Source: Elusimicrobiota bacterium (lineage in GTDB: Bacteria > Elusimicrobiota > Elusimicrobia > UBA1565 > UBA9628). Taken from it: a DNA stretch of 64,000 nucleotides. A program made the translations under genes and the position numbers. How positions within the stretch are numbered: the stretch's first letter is position 1; each line of letters starts with the position of its first letter. This document shows, piece by piece, positions 1 through 9,500 of the stretch. The DNA lies in the NCBI GenBank assembly GCA_016191335.1, contig JACPOW010000011.1, forward strand, positions 1 through 64,000, in the 5' to 3' direction. The notes under the pieces are model-generated. The model saw only the letters and a list, made by a program, of their open reading frames with translations. It did no database searches and was not told the DNA's origin.

Positions 1-2
1 TC

Positions 3-134
3 GTGGAGCGCACCAACGCCTGGCTCCAGAACTTCCGGCGCCTGGTCGTGCGCTACGAGCGCTCCGCCCAGACCTTCCTCGGCCTGATTCATATGGCCTG
101 CGCGCTCATCGCGCTCAAGCGGGTTGTTGGATGA
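3..134 (+). pseudogene. 3' remnant of an IS5-type DDE transposase
   Basis: This open frame runs in from the window edge and stops with TGA at 132-134, leaving the last 43 residues. It begins VERTNAWLQNFRRL, which is the catalytic-Glu region of IS5-family transposases (the E of DDE followed by a W..NFRRL/RY.R pattern), and ends in the hydrophobic helix typical of this family's C-terminus. It is not the same element as the complete IS just downstream, whose equivalent segment reads VERTHSWMNRFRRI. Because the 5' part lies outside the window I cannot say whether the gene is complete; I treat it as a partial or relic copy. Confidence 0.75.
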
Positions 135-259
135 CTTCTAGGCAGCGGGTCAGGAACCGGGCCTTGCCCGCGTCGTCATCAACGACCAGAGCGCGGCGCG
201 CGGGCTGGAGCTGCATTGCCTTCGATTGTTCACCTAGAGACATTCCCGTGACCACCTAA

Positions 260-1208
260 GAGCCTATCCCAGTAACCCCGCGCATCGAATCGTGATGATC
301 GCGCAGACGAGGTGCAACAGCGCGAAATAGTTCTCCGGCTTCTTCTCCCAGCGGATGAGGATGCGGCGGAAACGATTCATCCAACTGTGCGTGCGTTCTA
401 CGACCCATCGCCTGGCTTTGAATCCCGCCATGCGCTTGATCGCCTGAGCCTCCTCTCCGCGGGCCCGAATGTGCGCCGTGTAGCTGAACCTCTCAAGCAA
501 GCCACGCACCTCATTGTAGTCGTACCCTTTGTCCAGGCACATGTTCTGCCGCCAATAAGATCGTACGTCTGGACGCTCGATCGGGATGCTCAGCAGCGTC
601 GCTTCGACCAGCTTGAAGTCGTTGCGATTGGCCCCATCGACGGCAAGCCCGATGGGAACGCCGCGTCCCTCACACAGCAGACTGCGTTTGACGCCGTCCT
701 TGGCTCGATCCGTCGGGTTGGGCCCGGTTTTTTTCCCCGCCCAACGGTGCTTTCGTCATCGCTCCGTCCATCGACTGCCAGCGCCACTGGAGTCCTTTGA
801 TCTCATCGTACTCTTCAAGCCCGCGCGCCCACAGCTTCTGGAAGACCCCGGCATTCGTCCATTCTTGGAATCGACGATGCGCCGACGAACTGGTGCAGAT
901 CCCGGTCTCATTGAGCGCGTTCCACTGGCAGCCGGTCCTCAGCACGAAGAAGATCGCGCTCATGGCATCGCGGTTCGGCACGGGGGGACGTCCGCCTCCA
1001 AACGGATGGCGGTTCACGCGCTCAGGCAACAGCGGCTCGATCCGCTCCCAAAGCGCGTCTGAGAGTCGGAAACGGTGCTGAGTCTTCGGCTTGCGGTTTT
1101 TCTTCGGCATGGCAGAGGGCCTCTCTCGGCCACGTATCCCTCGGCGTGGGATACTCGGCGCGTGGCGGTGCACACTATATCAAGTCTGCGGGTTTCTGGG
1201 ATAGGCTC
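260..1208 (-). mobile_element. Complete IS5-family (IS427-like) insertion sequence, about 0.95 kb
   Basis: Imperfect terminal inverted repeats bound the element: GAGCCTATCCCAG at 260-272 is matched by its reverse complement at 1196-1208, with the similarity extending to about 21 bp (260-281 and 1188-1208). The trinucleotide TAA directly flanks both ends (257-259 and 1209-1211), which fits the 2-3 bp target duplication of IS427-group elements. One transposase occupies almost the whole length on the minus strand. It sits just outside the Rhs toxin/immunity pair. Confidence 0.9.
264..1110 (-). CDS. IS5-family DDE transposase, two frames joined at an A7 run
   Basis: The N-terminal part starts at MPKKNRK and carries the IS5 N-terminal domain and the first catalytic Asp (SMDG..TKAPLGGEK). 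Just after GGEK the coding strand holds seven A residues (complement of 728-734), and homology continues in the +1 frame as TGPNPTDRAKDG, AVDGANRND (second Asp), LDKGYD and RRWVVERTHSW (catalytic Glu), ending at 264. If one A is skipped the product is about 281 residues, normal for the group. Either transcriptional slippage or +1 frameshifting on the A run restores the protein, or a single A insertion has killed the copy. The start at 1110 is chosen because homology begins there; an upstream in-frame ATG at 1173 lies in the terminal region. Confidence 0.85.
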
Positions 1209-1259
1209 TAAGGGGGGAGGTCGGGAAGGGCGAAACAATTTTTCCCAGTACGCCAAAAT

Positions 1260-1871
1260 TCAGGTGTCAGAATCTCCAGACTGCACATCGGGATTAGCCA
1301 GATGCTTTTCGGCATCCTTAAGCATGTCGAGGTCAGCGGGTGACAGTTCATTTATATTTATATATTTGGTGAGGACCCTTACAACTTCCCGATAATTCTT
1401 ATTCTTCCATGCGCGGCGCGCTACATACAAATTAGTGTCCAGCGCGAATTCGTGCGACCAAATCTTGCTCTGGCGGTCGAATTTAGCAAAGAGGTCTTTA
1501 TCATTTAATATTCCCGCGTCGATGCACGGTTTAATGATCTCCGCCAGTTGACGAACCCGCTTGGCCACATCTTCTGCCGACTCTGCCGCGTAAACTCGAG
1601 TTTTATAATTCGGGTCGACTGCCCAGAGAAGGTAATAAAAAGGAAAAGCGCGGGTCGGGTTTTCTTTCGATGCGATATCGAGGCTAACTTCATACGATCT
1701 TCGCCCATGGAAGACGCTAATGCTTATCGATGGAGATTCAAATCGAACTAAAGTCGGACTAGTTTCGATGATTTTGAATCCTAAATCCTCGAGAAAGGAG
1801 AAATTTTTAACAGCTTCTTCGGAGAATCGCAGATGCGAACGATGATCCTGTTTCTGAGAGTCCATATTCAT
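1260..1871 (-). CDS. Putative immunity protein of the adjacent Rhs toxin
   Basis: This 203-residue protein (start MNMDSQKQ) has no family that I recognise. It is cytoplasmic in character, with no signal peptide or membrane segment, and is rich in charged residues with predicted alternating strands and helices. Its ATG overlaps the stop of the Rhs gene as ATGA (1868-1871), so translation is probably coupled, exactly where cognate immunity genes of polymorphic toxins lie. Its base composition is clearly more AT-rich than its neighbours, and the IS element follows immediately, both consistent with recent acquisition as a toxin-immunity cassette. The function is inferred from position only. An alternative start at 1889 would extend the overlap. 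Confidence 0.7.
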   Translation of the reverse strand: MNMDSQKQDHRSHLRFSEEAVKNFSFLEDLGFKIIETSPTLVRFESPSISISVFHGRRSYEVSLDIASKENPTRAFPFYYLLWAVDPNYKTRVYAAESAEDVAKRVRQLAEIIKPCIDAGILNDKDLFAKFDRQSKIWSHEFALDTNLYVARRAWKNKNYREVVRVLTKYININELSPADLDMLKDAEKHLANPDVQSGDSDT

Positions 1872-4800
1872 TTCCCTGGCGGCATCCAAAGGTTCGTATC
1901 CTTATCGAATGCCCAGCCGGCATGCTTAAGAGTCCATCGTTCAAGATATAAGTAGAGACCGCCACCAGTATGATCTTGCGGACGTCTTCTATCATCCGGA
2001 GATGCATCCCGGATCGGATTCATGTTGCGCATTTCATTCTCAAGCAATTTTTTATTCATCGCCCACTCGGATTTCCGTGATCCGGTGTCCGGCCATTGGA
2101 GTTTATATTCGTTCGCGCCCAGCGCGCCCGCTTGTTTCAAATCGTCACCGCGGCCTATAACGAGCCGCCGAGAACCGGGCAAGCATGATGCGAATCTACG
2201 CACCCGCCCGGGACCTCCCGGGCCTCTTACGGTGCCCCAACCCGTCGAAGAGGGGGCAAGAACTCTTTCTTTCGCGCGCTTATCGACCAGAAGTATTGCA
2301 TAGCCAATAACAAGCAGGCCCCCGCCATACAGTAGGATGGGCGGAAGAGGAATTAATGCTAGCCCTGGGCCAACCGGTGCAACGACCCTGAGCCCATTGA
2401 TGACTTGTTGGGCAGTCGGCCCCGAGTTAACTATCGAAGGTGCAACCTGCGTTGCCTCGGCAGCCTGTGCTCCCGAGTTGTCTACGAATCGATAAGGATT
2501 CGAATTGGCATACCAGTAGCGATTGGTGCCATCTAGCCCGAACGGTTCTTCCGATATCCACCGCCCGATTTGTATGTCAAGATAGCGTATGCCATGCCTT
2601 GATAGTCCAATCTCTGCCGACCGCTCCGCCCCCGTATAGGCATAGACGTTTCCGATGAAGCTGGCCGTGGCCGTGCTCGCAGCCTGATCCACGAATACTG
2701 GTTGCCCATAGGACGCATACTCCGCTCTTTCGACAATCTGGCCCGATTGGCCGGTGGCTGCGACTATGCTCGACAGGATGTCGTCGTGTAGGTAGTAACT
2801 GCTTGCTCCGCGCCTTAGGCTCAGCGGCTCCCGTCCTGTCCCGCTGTGGGTGTAAAGCCCCGTGAGATTGTTGCTGCCATCGAGCGTCGCGATAATGGCC
2901 GAACCATCACGGACGAACTTCGTCGTCGTCATTGTGTCCGTCGTGACGGTCATCTGCACCGCCCGTCCCATCCCGTCGTAGGTATAGTCCACCGTGACGC
3001 CGTCGGGCCGCTGGACCTGGATGAGTTGGTTGCTCGAATCCCAGACGTATTGCGTCTGGCCTTCGGCCCCGGTCTTTGAAGTGCGGTTGCCGTCCGCGTC
3101 GTTGGTGTAGGTGTAGCTCGAGTTCGACTGTAGCCGGTCCGCCTCGTCGTAGACATATCCCGCGATGTCGGCGTCCGCGGTGCAGTTGTGCGCCGCGTCG
3201 TAGGTGAATGTCTCGTTCTTCTGGGGCAGCAGACTGTTCTGCGGGTGGGTGGCGCTGATGAGCCTATGGCCATTGTCGTAGGAGTAGCTGTGCTGACCTG
3301 CCGTGTCCGTCATCGTGAGACGATTGCCCGCGTCGTCGTAGGTGTAGTCCGCAAAGGCCAGCGTAGCGTCGTCCGATATCCTGCGGTGGCGTATCCCGGT
3401 GACCTGCGACGCCGCGTCGTAGACGTAGGTCGTCTGCGTTCCATTGGGATAGGTCTTGGTCGTCCTTCGGCCCACCGCATCGTAGGCGAAGCTGTAGACC
3501 AGCCCTTGCGGGTCGGTGACGCTGGATGGCCGGTCAAGCTTGTCGTAGGTGTACCTGAAGCTGCCCCACGGAGTCGTCATCCTGGTGCGGTTGCCGTTGG
3601 CATCGTAGGTGTAGCTCAACGTGACCGTGGGACCGCCGGGAAGGGTCTGCACCTCTTGGATGATGCGGTCTAAGCTGTCGTAGGCGAGTGCCACCTGGCT
3701 GCCGTTATACTTGGTGACCGAGGTGTAGTTGCCCGCAGCGTCATAACCGATTGTGAGGTTGCCTTCAGGGGTCGTTAGTTGAGTCAGGCGATCCAAGTCA
3801 TCGTAGGTAAACGACATCTGTTGGTTCCTGCGGGATGTGACGTTCTGGGGGCGACTCTTGCTATCGTAGACGACCGTGGCTTCTTGCCCCAAGGCGTTCA
3901 CAACCTTCTTGGGCCGTCCAACCGTGTCGTACTCGAATGTCATGCTGTGTTGTTTGGCGTCGGTAATCTGGACGGGGACGTTCCCATTGCGGCCGAACTG
4001 ATATCCCAGCGCGGTGACGCCGCCCAGGGCATCGGTCATGCTGGTCAGATCGCCGGCCGTGTTGTAGACGTAGCTGGCCTGCCTTCCCTTGGGGTCGGTG
4101 ACCCGAGTAAGCCTTGAGAGCGCGTCGGTCTGGAACTGGGCCGTGCGGTTGAGCGGGTCGGTGACGGATTCCAAGGCCCCGTTCGAAGCCTTATAGGTGA
4201 ACTGCACGACATGGCCCAGGGCGTCTTGGATGGTCGTGACATGCCCTTGGGCGTCATAGGTGAACTGGGTGAGATTGCTCAAGGGGTCCTTGAGGTCGGT
4301 GAGGTCACCCTTGGCGTTGTAGCTGAGGGCGACCGAACGATTCAGGGGATTGGTGAGCGAGGTGGGCCGGTTGAAGGTCGGCTCGTAGCTGGCCCGACTG
4401 ATGTTGCCGGCAGGGTCCTTGAACGATATGACATTGCCGCGGGAATCGTAGCTGTAGTTGACAGTGCGCCCGAGCTCATCCGTGGCGCTGGTGAGGTTCT
4501 GGCTGGCGTCATAGCTGAGCGTGACGGTCTTGCCCGCGGGGTCGATGATCTTGGTGATGACGCTGAAGCCCCGATTCTTCGTGTACTCGTAGGTCGTCTG
4601 CTTGCCCAAGGCGTCGGTGACCACGGTCGAGGCGGAATTACGTGTGTAGGTGATGGCGTTGACGCCGTCGCCGTCATCCTGGCTCACGACCCGGCCCTGG
4701 GCGTCGTAGGTGAAGTTCCGCACGCCCCCGTTGGGGTAGGTGATCCGGGTGAGCCGGTGGTTGGCGTCGTAGGCGTAGCCGGTAGTCCCTTCGGGGCCCG

Positions 4801-5578
4801 TTTCCGTGGTCTTCCGTCCCTGGGTGTCGTAGCTGAAGGCGACCGCACGCCCGCCCGAGTCGGCCAAAGTCGCGACCTTGCCCTGGGCGTCATAGGTCAG
4901 CGCGAAGTAGCGGCCGTGAATATCCAGCACCTTGGTCAGCCGTCCCTGCGAGTCACGCTTGTAGTCCACCGTGTTGCCGTTGCGGTCGGTCAGGCGCGTG
5001 AGGCGAAGGGCGGTGACGGCCCCCGGGGCCAGCGGCTCGCCGCCCACCGTGGCCGGCGTGGGCGTGGCGAAGAGCAGCGAGGTCCCTTCGCCGTCGCGCT
5101 CGGTCAGCGAGGTGACCGCGCCGCCGGCGCCCACCGTGGCCGTCAGAGTGAGGAAAGTGCCCAGCGGCCCTCGATAGGTCGGCACGCCGCCGGTAGTACC
5201 CGTCTTGGTGAAAGTAAACTGAGCCCCCGAGCCGCCCACCACGGTCACCGACCCGCTCGAGTTGATCGTCGCGTAATGGTCCATGTCCGAGATCCAGCCT
5301 CGGCCCCAGACGCTGGGCGTCAAATTGGCGCTGTTGTAAACGGGCATGCCCGCGATGCCGGGGGAGCCCTCCCAGAGGAAAAGCGTCACCGCGCTGATGA
5401 TCGAATTGACCCCGTCGGTGATGACGCAGGGCACGCACTTGGCTTCGTCGGTGATCATCACCTGCGCGGGCGGCAGAACAATGGGGGGAATGGTGGCGGC
5501 GTAGACATCCAGGCCCCCAGGGCCGACGGCAATGCTCAGCGCGAGGAGGGACACAAAAACTCGGCGCAAGAAGGACAT
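1868..5578 (-). CDS. Secreted Rhs/YD-repeat polymorphic toxin
   Basis: A 1,236-residue protein starting at MSFLRRVF, with AGGAG 6 nt upstream and a clear signal peptide (positively charged start, hydrophobic stretch, cleavage near VYAA). A DUF6531-like entry region is followed by about 25 YD repeats of the type YDAQGR..., then the conserved Rhs core end GIRYLDIQIGRWISEEPFG...NRYWYANSNPYRFVDNSG. Beyond that boundary come a hydrophobic segment and a unique tail of roughly 150 residues ending in LWMPPGK, which is the variable toxin position. I do not recognise the tail's activity. It contains W/E/K/H-rich segments (SEWAMNKKLLENEM, LYLYLERWTLKHAGW) that could form a nuclease-like fold. A coupled immunity candidate follows. 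Confidence 0.9.
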   Translation of the reverse strand: MSFLRRVFVSLLALSIAVGPGGLDVYAATIPPIVLPPAQVMITDEAKCVPCVITDGVNSIISAVTLFLWEGSPGIAGMPVYNSANLTPSVWGRGWISDMDHYATINSSGSVTVVGGSGAQFTFTKTGTTGGVPTYRGPLGTFLTLTATVGAGGAVTSLTERDGEGTSLLFATPTPATVGGEPLAPGAVTALRLTRLTDRNGNTVDYKRDSQGRLTKVLDIHGRYFALTYDAQGKVATLADSGGRAVAFSYDTQGRKTTETGPEGTTGYAYDANHRLTRITYPNGGVRNFTYDAQGRVVSQDDGDGVNAITYTRNSASTVVTDALGKQTTYEYTKNRGFSVITKIIDPAGKTVTLSYDASQNLTSATDELGRTVNYSYDSRGNVISFKDPAGNISRASYEPTFNRPTSLTNPLNRSVALSYNAKGDLTDLKDPLSNLTQFTYDAQGHVTTIQDALGHVVQFTYKASNGALESVTDPLNRTAQFQTDALSRLTRVTDPKGRQASYVYNTAGDLTSMTDALGGVTALGYQFGRNGNVPVQITDAKQHSMTFEYDTVGRPKKVVNALGQEATVVYDSKSRPQNVTSRRNQQMSFTYDDLDRLTQLTTPEGNLTIGYDAAGNYTSVTKYNGSQVALAYDSLDRIIQEVQTLPGGPTVTLSYTYDANGNRTRMTTPWGSFRYTYDKLDRPSSVTDPQGLVYSFAYDAVGRRTTKTYPNGTQTTYVYDAASQVTGIRHRRISDDATLAFADYTYDDAGNRLTMTDTAGQHSYSYDNGHRLISATHPQNSLLPQKNETFTYDAAHNCTADADIAGYVYDEADRLQSNSSYTYTNDADGNRTSKTGAEGQTQYVWDSSNQLIQVQRPDGVTVDYTYDGMGRAVQMTVTTDTMTTTKFVRDGSAIIATLDGSNNLTGLYTHSGTGREPLSLRRGASSYYLHDDILSSIVAATGQSGQIVERAEYASYGQPVFVDQAASTATASFIGNVYAYTGAERSAEIGLSRHGIRYLDIQIGRWISEEPFGLDGTNRYWYANSNPYRFVDNSGAQAAEATQVAPSIVNSGPTAQQVINGLRVVAPVGPGLALIPLPPILLYGGGLLVIGYAILLVDKRAKERVLAPSSTGWGTVRGPGGPGRVRRFASCLPGSRRLVIGRGDDLKQAGALGANEYKLQWPDTGSRKSEWAMNKKLLENEMRNMNPIRDASPDDRRRPQDHTGGGLYLYLERWTLKHAGWAFDKDTNLWMPPGK

Positions 5579-5619
5579 GTATGCTCCTACGAGCCCAACT
5601 ACGGGCGGCCCCGGAAGCC

Positions 5620-5666
5620 TATATAGCCCCCTGAACCAAACCCTGTCAATCATTTTGAAAATTATC
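5620..5666 (-). promoter_or_regulatory. Rhs promoter with regulator-site-like block shared with the giant gene
   Basis: On the minus strand TTGACA (5649-5644) and CTATAT (5626-5621) are separated by 17 nt, giving a good sigma70-type promoter about 45 nt before the Rhs start. Upstream and including the -35 box, a 26-bp block (5641-5666) containing the palindrome ATTTTCAAAAT is the same, with one mismatch, as the block at 6467-6492 before the giant gene. The block overlaps the 3' end of the response regulator gene. Confidence 0.7.
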
Positions 5667-6387
5667 CGTACAGGATATAGAAGTAGCCCGCCTCGGCCCG
5701 GACGATCCGATCGCCGATCGCCCTGCCCAAATTCTTCCGAAGCGCTGACACATAATTGCGCAGCACCTGACGCGCCGCATTCTCGTGATCTTCTATATCG
5801 TAAGAGTGCCGCGATAGAAAAGACGCATACAGCGCGTCATCGGGAACAGGGATAGGCGAAGACCGCATGAGAAGCGACAGCGCGGAGTAGTGGCCGGGGG
5901 ATAACCGTGCGATCCGTTTCCCCGCACGGAAAACAATTCGTTCGACGGGTTCAAGGTGCAAATCGCCCGCGTCGATTACCCCTTGCGCCCGTCCCTGTTG
6001 GTTCAGGACCGACTTGATGACTGAAATCAATTCAGCCTCGGTCTTCGCGTCTTTCTGCACGCGATAAAGAGCGTAGTGCGCGAGGACTTCAGTCGCCTTG
6101 ATGTCGCGTGCCGTCAGGACGATCACGGGCAGGCTTTGCAGCCTGGGAGAGCGCTTGACGTGATCGCACAACGTCAGCCCATGGGTGTCGCCCAAGGATA
6201 GATCGAGCAGAAGACAGCGAGGCAGTACCGCGCACCCATCTAGATACCTGAGCATCTCCGCGCCGGACCGCATGCACCGGACGTTCATCCCGCGCGCTTT
6301 GAGCCACAATTGGACCAGACCCGCCCAAGCTTCATCGTCTTCGACATAAAGGACATCGACGCGAGCGCTCGCTGAGGGGCCGGTCAT
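5662..6387 (-). CDS. OmpR/PhoB-type response regulator
   Basis: The 241-residue protein has a receiver domain at about residues 11-125 and a winged-helix DNA-binding domain at about 145-240. The acidic pocket (YVEDDEA), the phosphoacceptor Asp (LLLDLSLGD), the switch Thr (VLTARD) and a Lys (RVQKDAK) are present. The C-terminal half reads as Trans_reg_C (LSPGHYSALSLLMR ... YVSALRKNLG ... AGYFYIL). ATG 6387 is preferred because a TATAAT box (in GGGTATATAATCGC) lies just upstream, so the longer TTG-initiated frame would include promoter sequence. No kinase is adjacent. The gene sits between the Rhs gene and the giant adhesin gene, whose promoters share a 26-bp block, so it is the natural candidate for their common regulator. 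Confidence 0.85.
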   Translation of the reverse strand: MTGPSASARVDVLYVEDDEAWAGLVQLWLKARGMNVRCMRSGAEMLRYLDGCAVLPRCLLLDLSLGDTHGLTLCDHVKRSPRLQSLPVIVLTARDIKATEVLAHYALYRVQKDAKTEAELISVIKSVLNQQGRAQGVIDAGDLHLEPVERIVFRAGKRIARLSPGHYSALSLLMRSSPIPVPDDALYASFLSRHSYDIEDHENAARQVLRNYVSALRKNLGRAIGDRIVRAEAGYFYILYG

Positions 6388-6466
6388 AAGAGGGATGTCG
6401 CGATTATATACCCATGTCCAATTATCTTGCAAGGACTTTCAATCGAAGCGATGACGGTTAAATGAC

Positions 6467-6514
6467 GATAATTTTGAAAATGATTGACAGGGGGCATGGG
6501 CGCGTGTTATGTAT
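6467..6514 (+). promoter_or_regulatory. Promoter of giant gene 1 with shared palindromic block
   Basis: TTGACA at 6484-6489 and TTATGT at 6507-6512 are 17 nt apart. The 26-bp block 6467-6492 contains ATTTTGAAAAT and runs through the -35 box; it matches the Rhs promoter block with a single mismatch at the centre of the palindrome. Transcription would start near 6519, shortly before the GTG start at 6535. This means the TTG at 6484, although in frame, is promoter and not a start codon. Confidence 0.7.
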
Positions 6515-6534
6515 GGTACTCAGGAAGACACGCG

Positions 6535-9500
6535 GTGAAGCGCCGAGCAATTAGCGTGATCTGCCTGACAGTCGTCGCATGCCTTGCCGCGGTTGCGTCC
6601 GGCAGGGCGGCGACGGTCTTTGTCAGGCCCGGGGACAATGGGAACATAACTTTCCCGTTGCAAAACCTGTCCGAAACCAGCGCCATCACTAACACGCGCC
6701 TTGTCGTTTCCGGCGCGCCCGCCCACTTCGCGATTGCCGGCGGATCGATCCTCGGTCCTGCGGAAGTTCCCGCGAACACCACGCTTAACTTCTCCGCCGC
6801 GTACGAGATTGCCGCGGATGCTCCCGACGGGGCCTTCGACGTAGCGCTCGCCCTCGCCGCCCAGGATGTCGACCTCTCCGCGTATACGAGAACGGTGCGG
6901 TTCGTCATCAGCCGCGCAGATCCAAACGGCGAGTTGAATGTCGACGCATCAGTCGTCACCATTAATGCGGACGGATCGGCGAGCGCAACCCTTGCGATCG
7001 ACCTGTTCGATCCCTCAGGGATCAGTTCAGCCGCGATGACCGTCGGAGGATCGGAGGTGCCCGTCGCTTTGTCGGTCAACCGCGACGTACCCGGGGCGAC
7101 GGCGAGAATTAATCCGACCTTCTCGCTGTCCGGGGCGGGGAGTTCGCACGATTTCACTATAAACGTCGTAGACGGAGCCGGGAACCCGCCGGCATCGAAT
7201 TCGACGATAATCAGCATGAACTCGTCGGCAGGCTCGCTCTTCGACCTGCAGCGCCTATTCGGACAGACAACTTTCGCTCCGGGCTCCTATGTATCCGAAC
7301 TCTTGCCGACGCAAAGACCTCTCGACTCTTTCGGCAGTGAGACGATTATCATTCGCGGGGAAATCAAAGACGACATGCTGTCGGCCGGCCCGACCGCATC
7401 GCAAGGGAACTTTTGGGGAGGTCCTCAAACATCGCCGGTTTATCTCGGTGAAGCGCAAGTCGATATGCGCGGCGGAGATACTCCCTCCGAAGCGTCAGCG
7501 GCGGCATTCGAGATGGTCTCAAAGGAAGTCTATTACAAGGATCCCAATAGATTCCTTCCAAGATCAGAGGTAACGACGGCTCCGTTTCTGTTAAAAAAGT
7601 TTTTTCAGGTACGGATATCTATCATCAACGCACATGCGTCTTATTGCCAGGGGGACGATTGCGCCGCAACGTGCCCTCCTCCTCCTTCGAGCCCCGATTG
7701 CCATATTTACGAGGACGGAACATATGACCTGACCATTCACGGCATTGGCCCGAGTGCGATCAATAGCAACAGCCGGTTCGTAACGGTGCTGAAAGATCGC
7801 AATATCGACATCGGCTCGAACGTCGTTGAATACATGGGGCCGTCCGCGCCGAACGTCCGGCTGACGTTCCCTCAGGTAAATCACTTCGGGAACGCGGTCG
7901 CCGGCTACATCGCCTCGCCGTCTCCGGAAGGGTTCGCTTCGATTCCGGAGAACACGGCCCTGGTCATCCGCAACGAGGCGGACGTGACGGGCCCTGTCGA
8001 TATTCGAATTACTTACCCTGCGCAACCTCTAACGGACAGCCAATGGGCCGGAATGACGATCCTCCGGGCCGACCCGACGTCGGGCGCGGTCGGCGCGATC
8101 GACAGCGTGGTCGTGAGTTCCGAGTCGGGCAGCATCTCCGGCGCCTTCGAGTTCAACGGGCCCGGGACCTTCGGGACATTCCAACTCGTTTACCCGAGGG
8201 TCATCTATTATACGGTCGACAGCACTTTGCTGGTCCGGGGACTCGCGGAGTTCTCGCTCAGTGCCGCCGCCAGCGACGCCTTGGTGGTCCACGTGCCTGA
8301 GACGGACGCCCGCGTGGCTCAGGCACTGACGGCATCGAATGATGCCGGCAAGCTGTTGGCTAGTAACATCTTCCAGGCGCAGACGAACTCCATAAGCCTG
8401 GGAGAGGCTGGGAAGGCGGTTTTCCGCTACGACGCCTCGGCCGTCTCGGCCAAGAGCATCGCGCCGGGTTCGCTGCGCGTCCACTCCCTGAACGCACAGG
8501 GTTCGTTCGTCCCGTTCGCGCAGCAGACGCACGATCCGGCGGGCCAGAGCATCTCGGTCGCCGTCAGCACTCCCGGCATCTACGTGATCTTGGGGACGCC
8601 GGCGGCGACTTTAGCGCCCGCATCCGGCGTCGCCGGCTCGGCGTTCGCGATCTCCGGAAACGGCTTCGGCGTGTTTTCCGGCACGAGCACTCGCGTGCGT
8701 TTCGGGGCGGGGGGACCTCTCGCTCCGGTGGCTTCCTGGTCCAGCCTCGCGATTTCCGCCGTGGCCCCGGATGTCGCACCCGGCGCTTACGACGTCCGGG
8801 TAGAAAGGCAGACGGGCGCTGTTACGGCGACGATCGCGATGGCGACGTTCACGGTCCTCTCGCCGGCCAGTTCCACCGGCCCCGTCATCACTTTGACGCC
8901 CTTCGACGGTCAGGCAGTCGCGTCGTCGGCCCCGGTGATCACTGCGAGCCTGACGTCGGCTCTTGGCGCGGACGTCGGAACCATCCGCCTCTCTTTGGAC
9001 GGCGTGGACGTGACGAGCCTGGCCGTCGTAAGCGCCTCGTCTGCGACTTATCACCCGAGTGGATTGGCGGACGGAGACCACATAGTGACCGCCCTCGCGG
9101 TCGATGTAGGAGGGAGCACGGGAACGGCGGTCGCCTCGTTCATCGTGGACACCTTGGCGCCGGCGTCCACGCTCTACATCAACGGAAGCGCCGTCATCGG
9201 AACGTCGACCTCGTCCCTGAATACGCAGTCGTTCTCGCTCGCTGCCGTGGACCGAGGTGCGGGAGTCTCGGACGTCATGCTGTTCTTGGACGTCCTGCCC
9301 GAGTCGTGCGACGCGGAACTCTACGACCCCGATGCCCCCGCGGGAGCCTGCGCGAACCCTTTCTACGAGGGGCCTTTCACTCTTTCTGCGGGCACCCACA
9401 CGATCATCTATTTCGCGTACGACGCGGCCGACAACGACGAAATCGAGCATACGGTCGCCGTTTCCGTGACGGACGACGGCCTGCCGCCGAGAACCACGCT

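Noticed and set aside
135..256. Possible extra short gene between transposase remnant and the IS
   Set aside because: There is no start with a ribosome site and no homology; it looks like ordinary non-coding sequence.
4211..5626. A 471-codon open frame antisense to the Rhs gene
   Set aside because: It mirrors the YD repeats (periodic GVGD/VVG pattern) and has no ribosome site or recognisable domain; the Rhs gene on the other strand is certain.
6484..6534. TTG at 6484 as start of giant gene 1
   Set aside because: It is the TTG of the -35 box TTGACA and lies upstream of the predicted transcript start; GTG 6535 begins a proper signal peptide.
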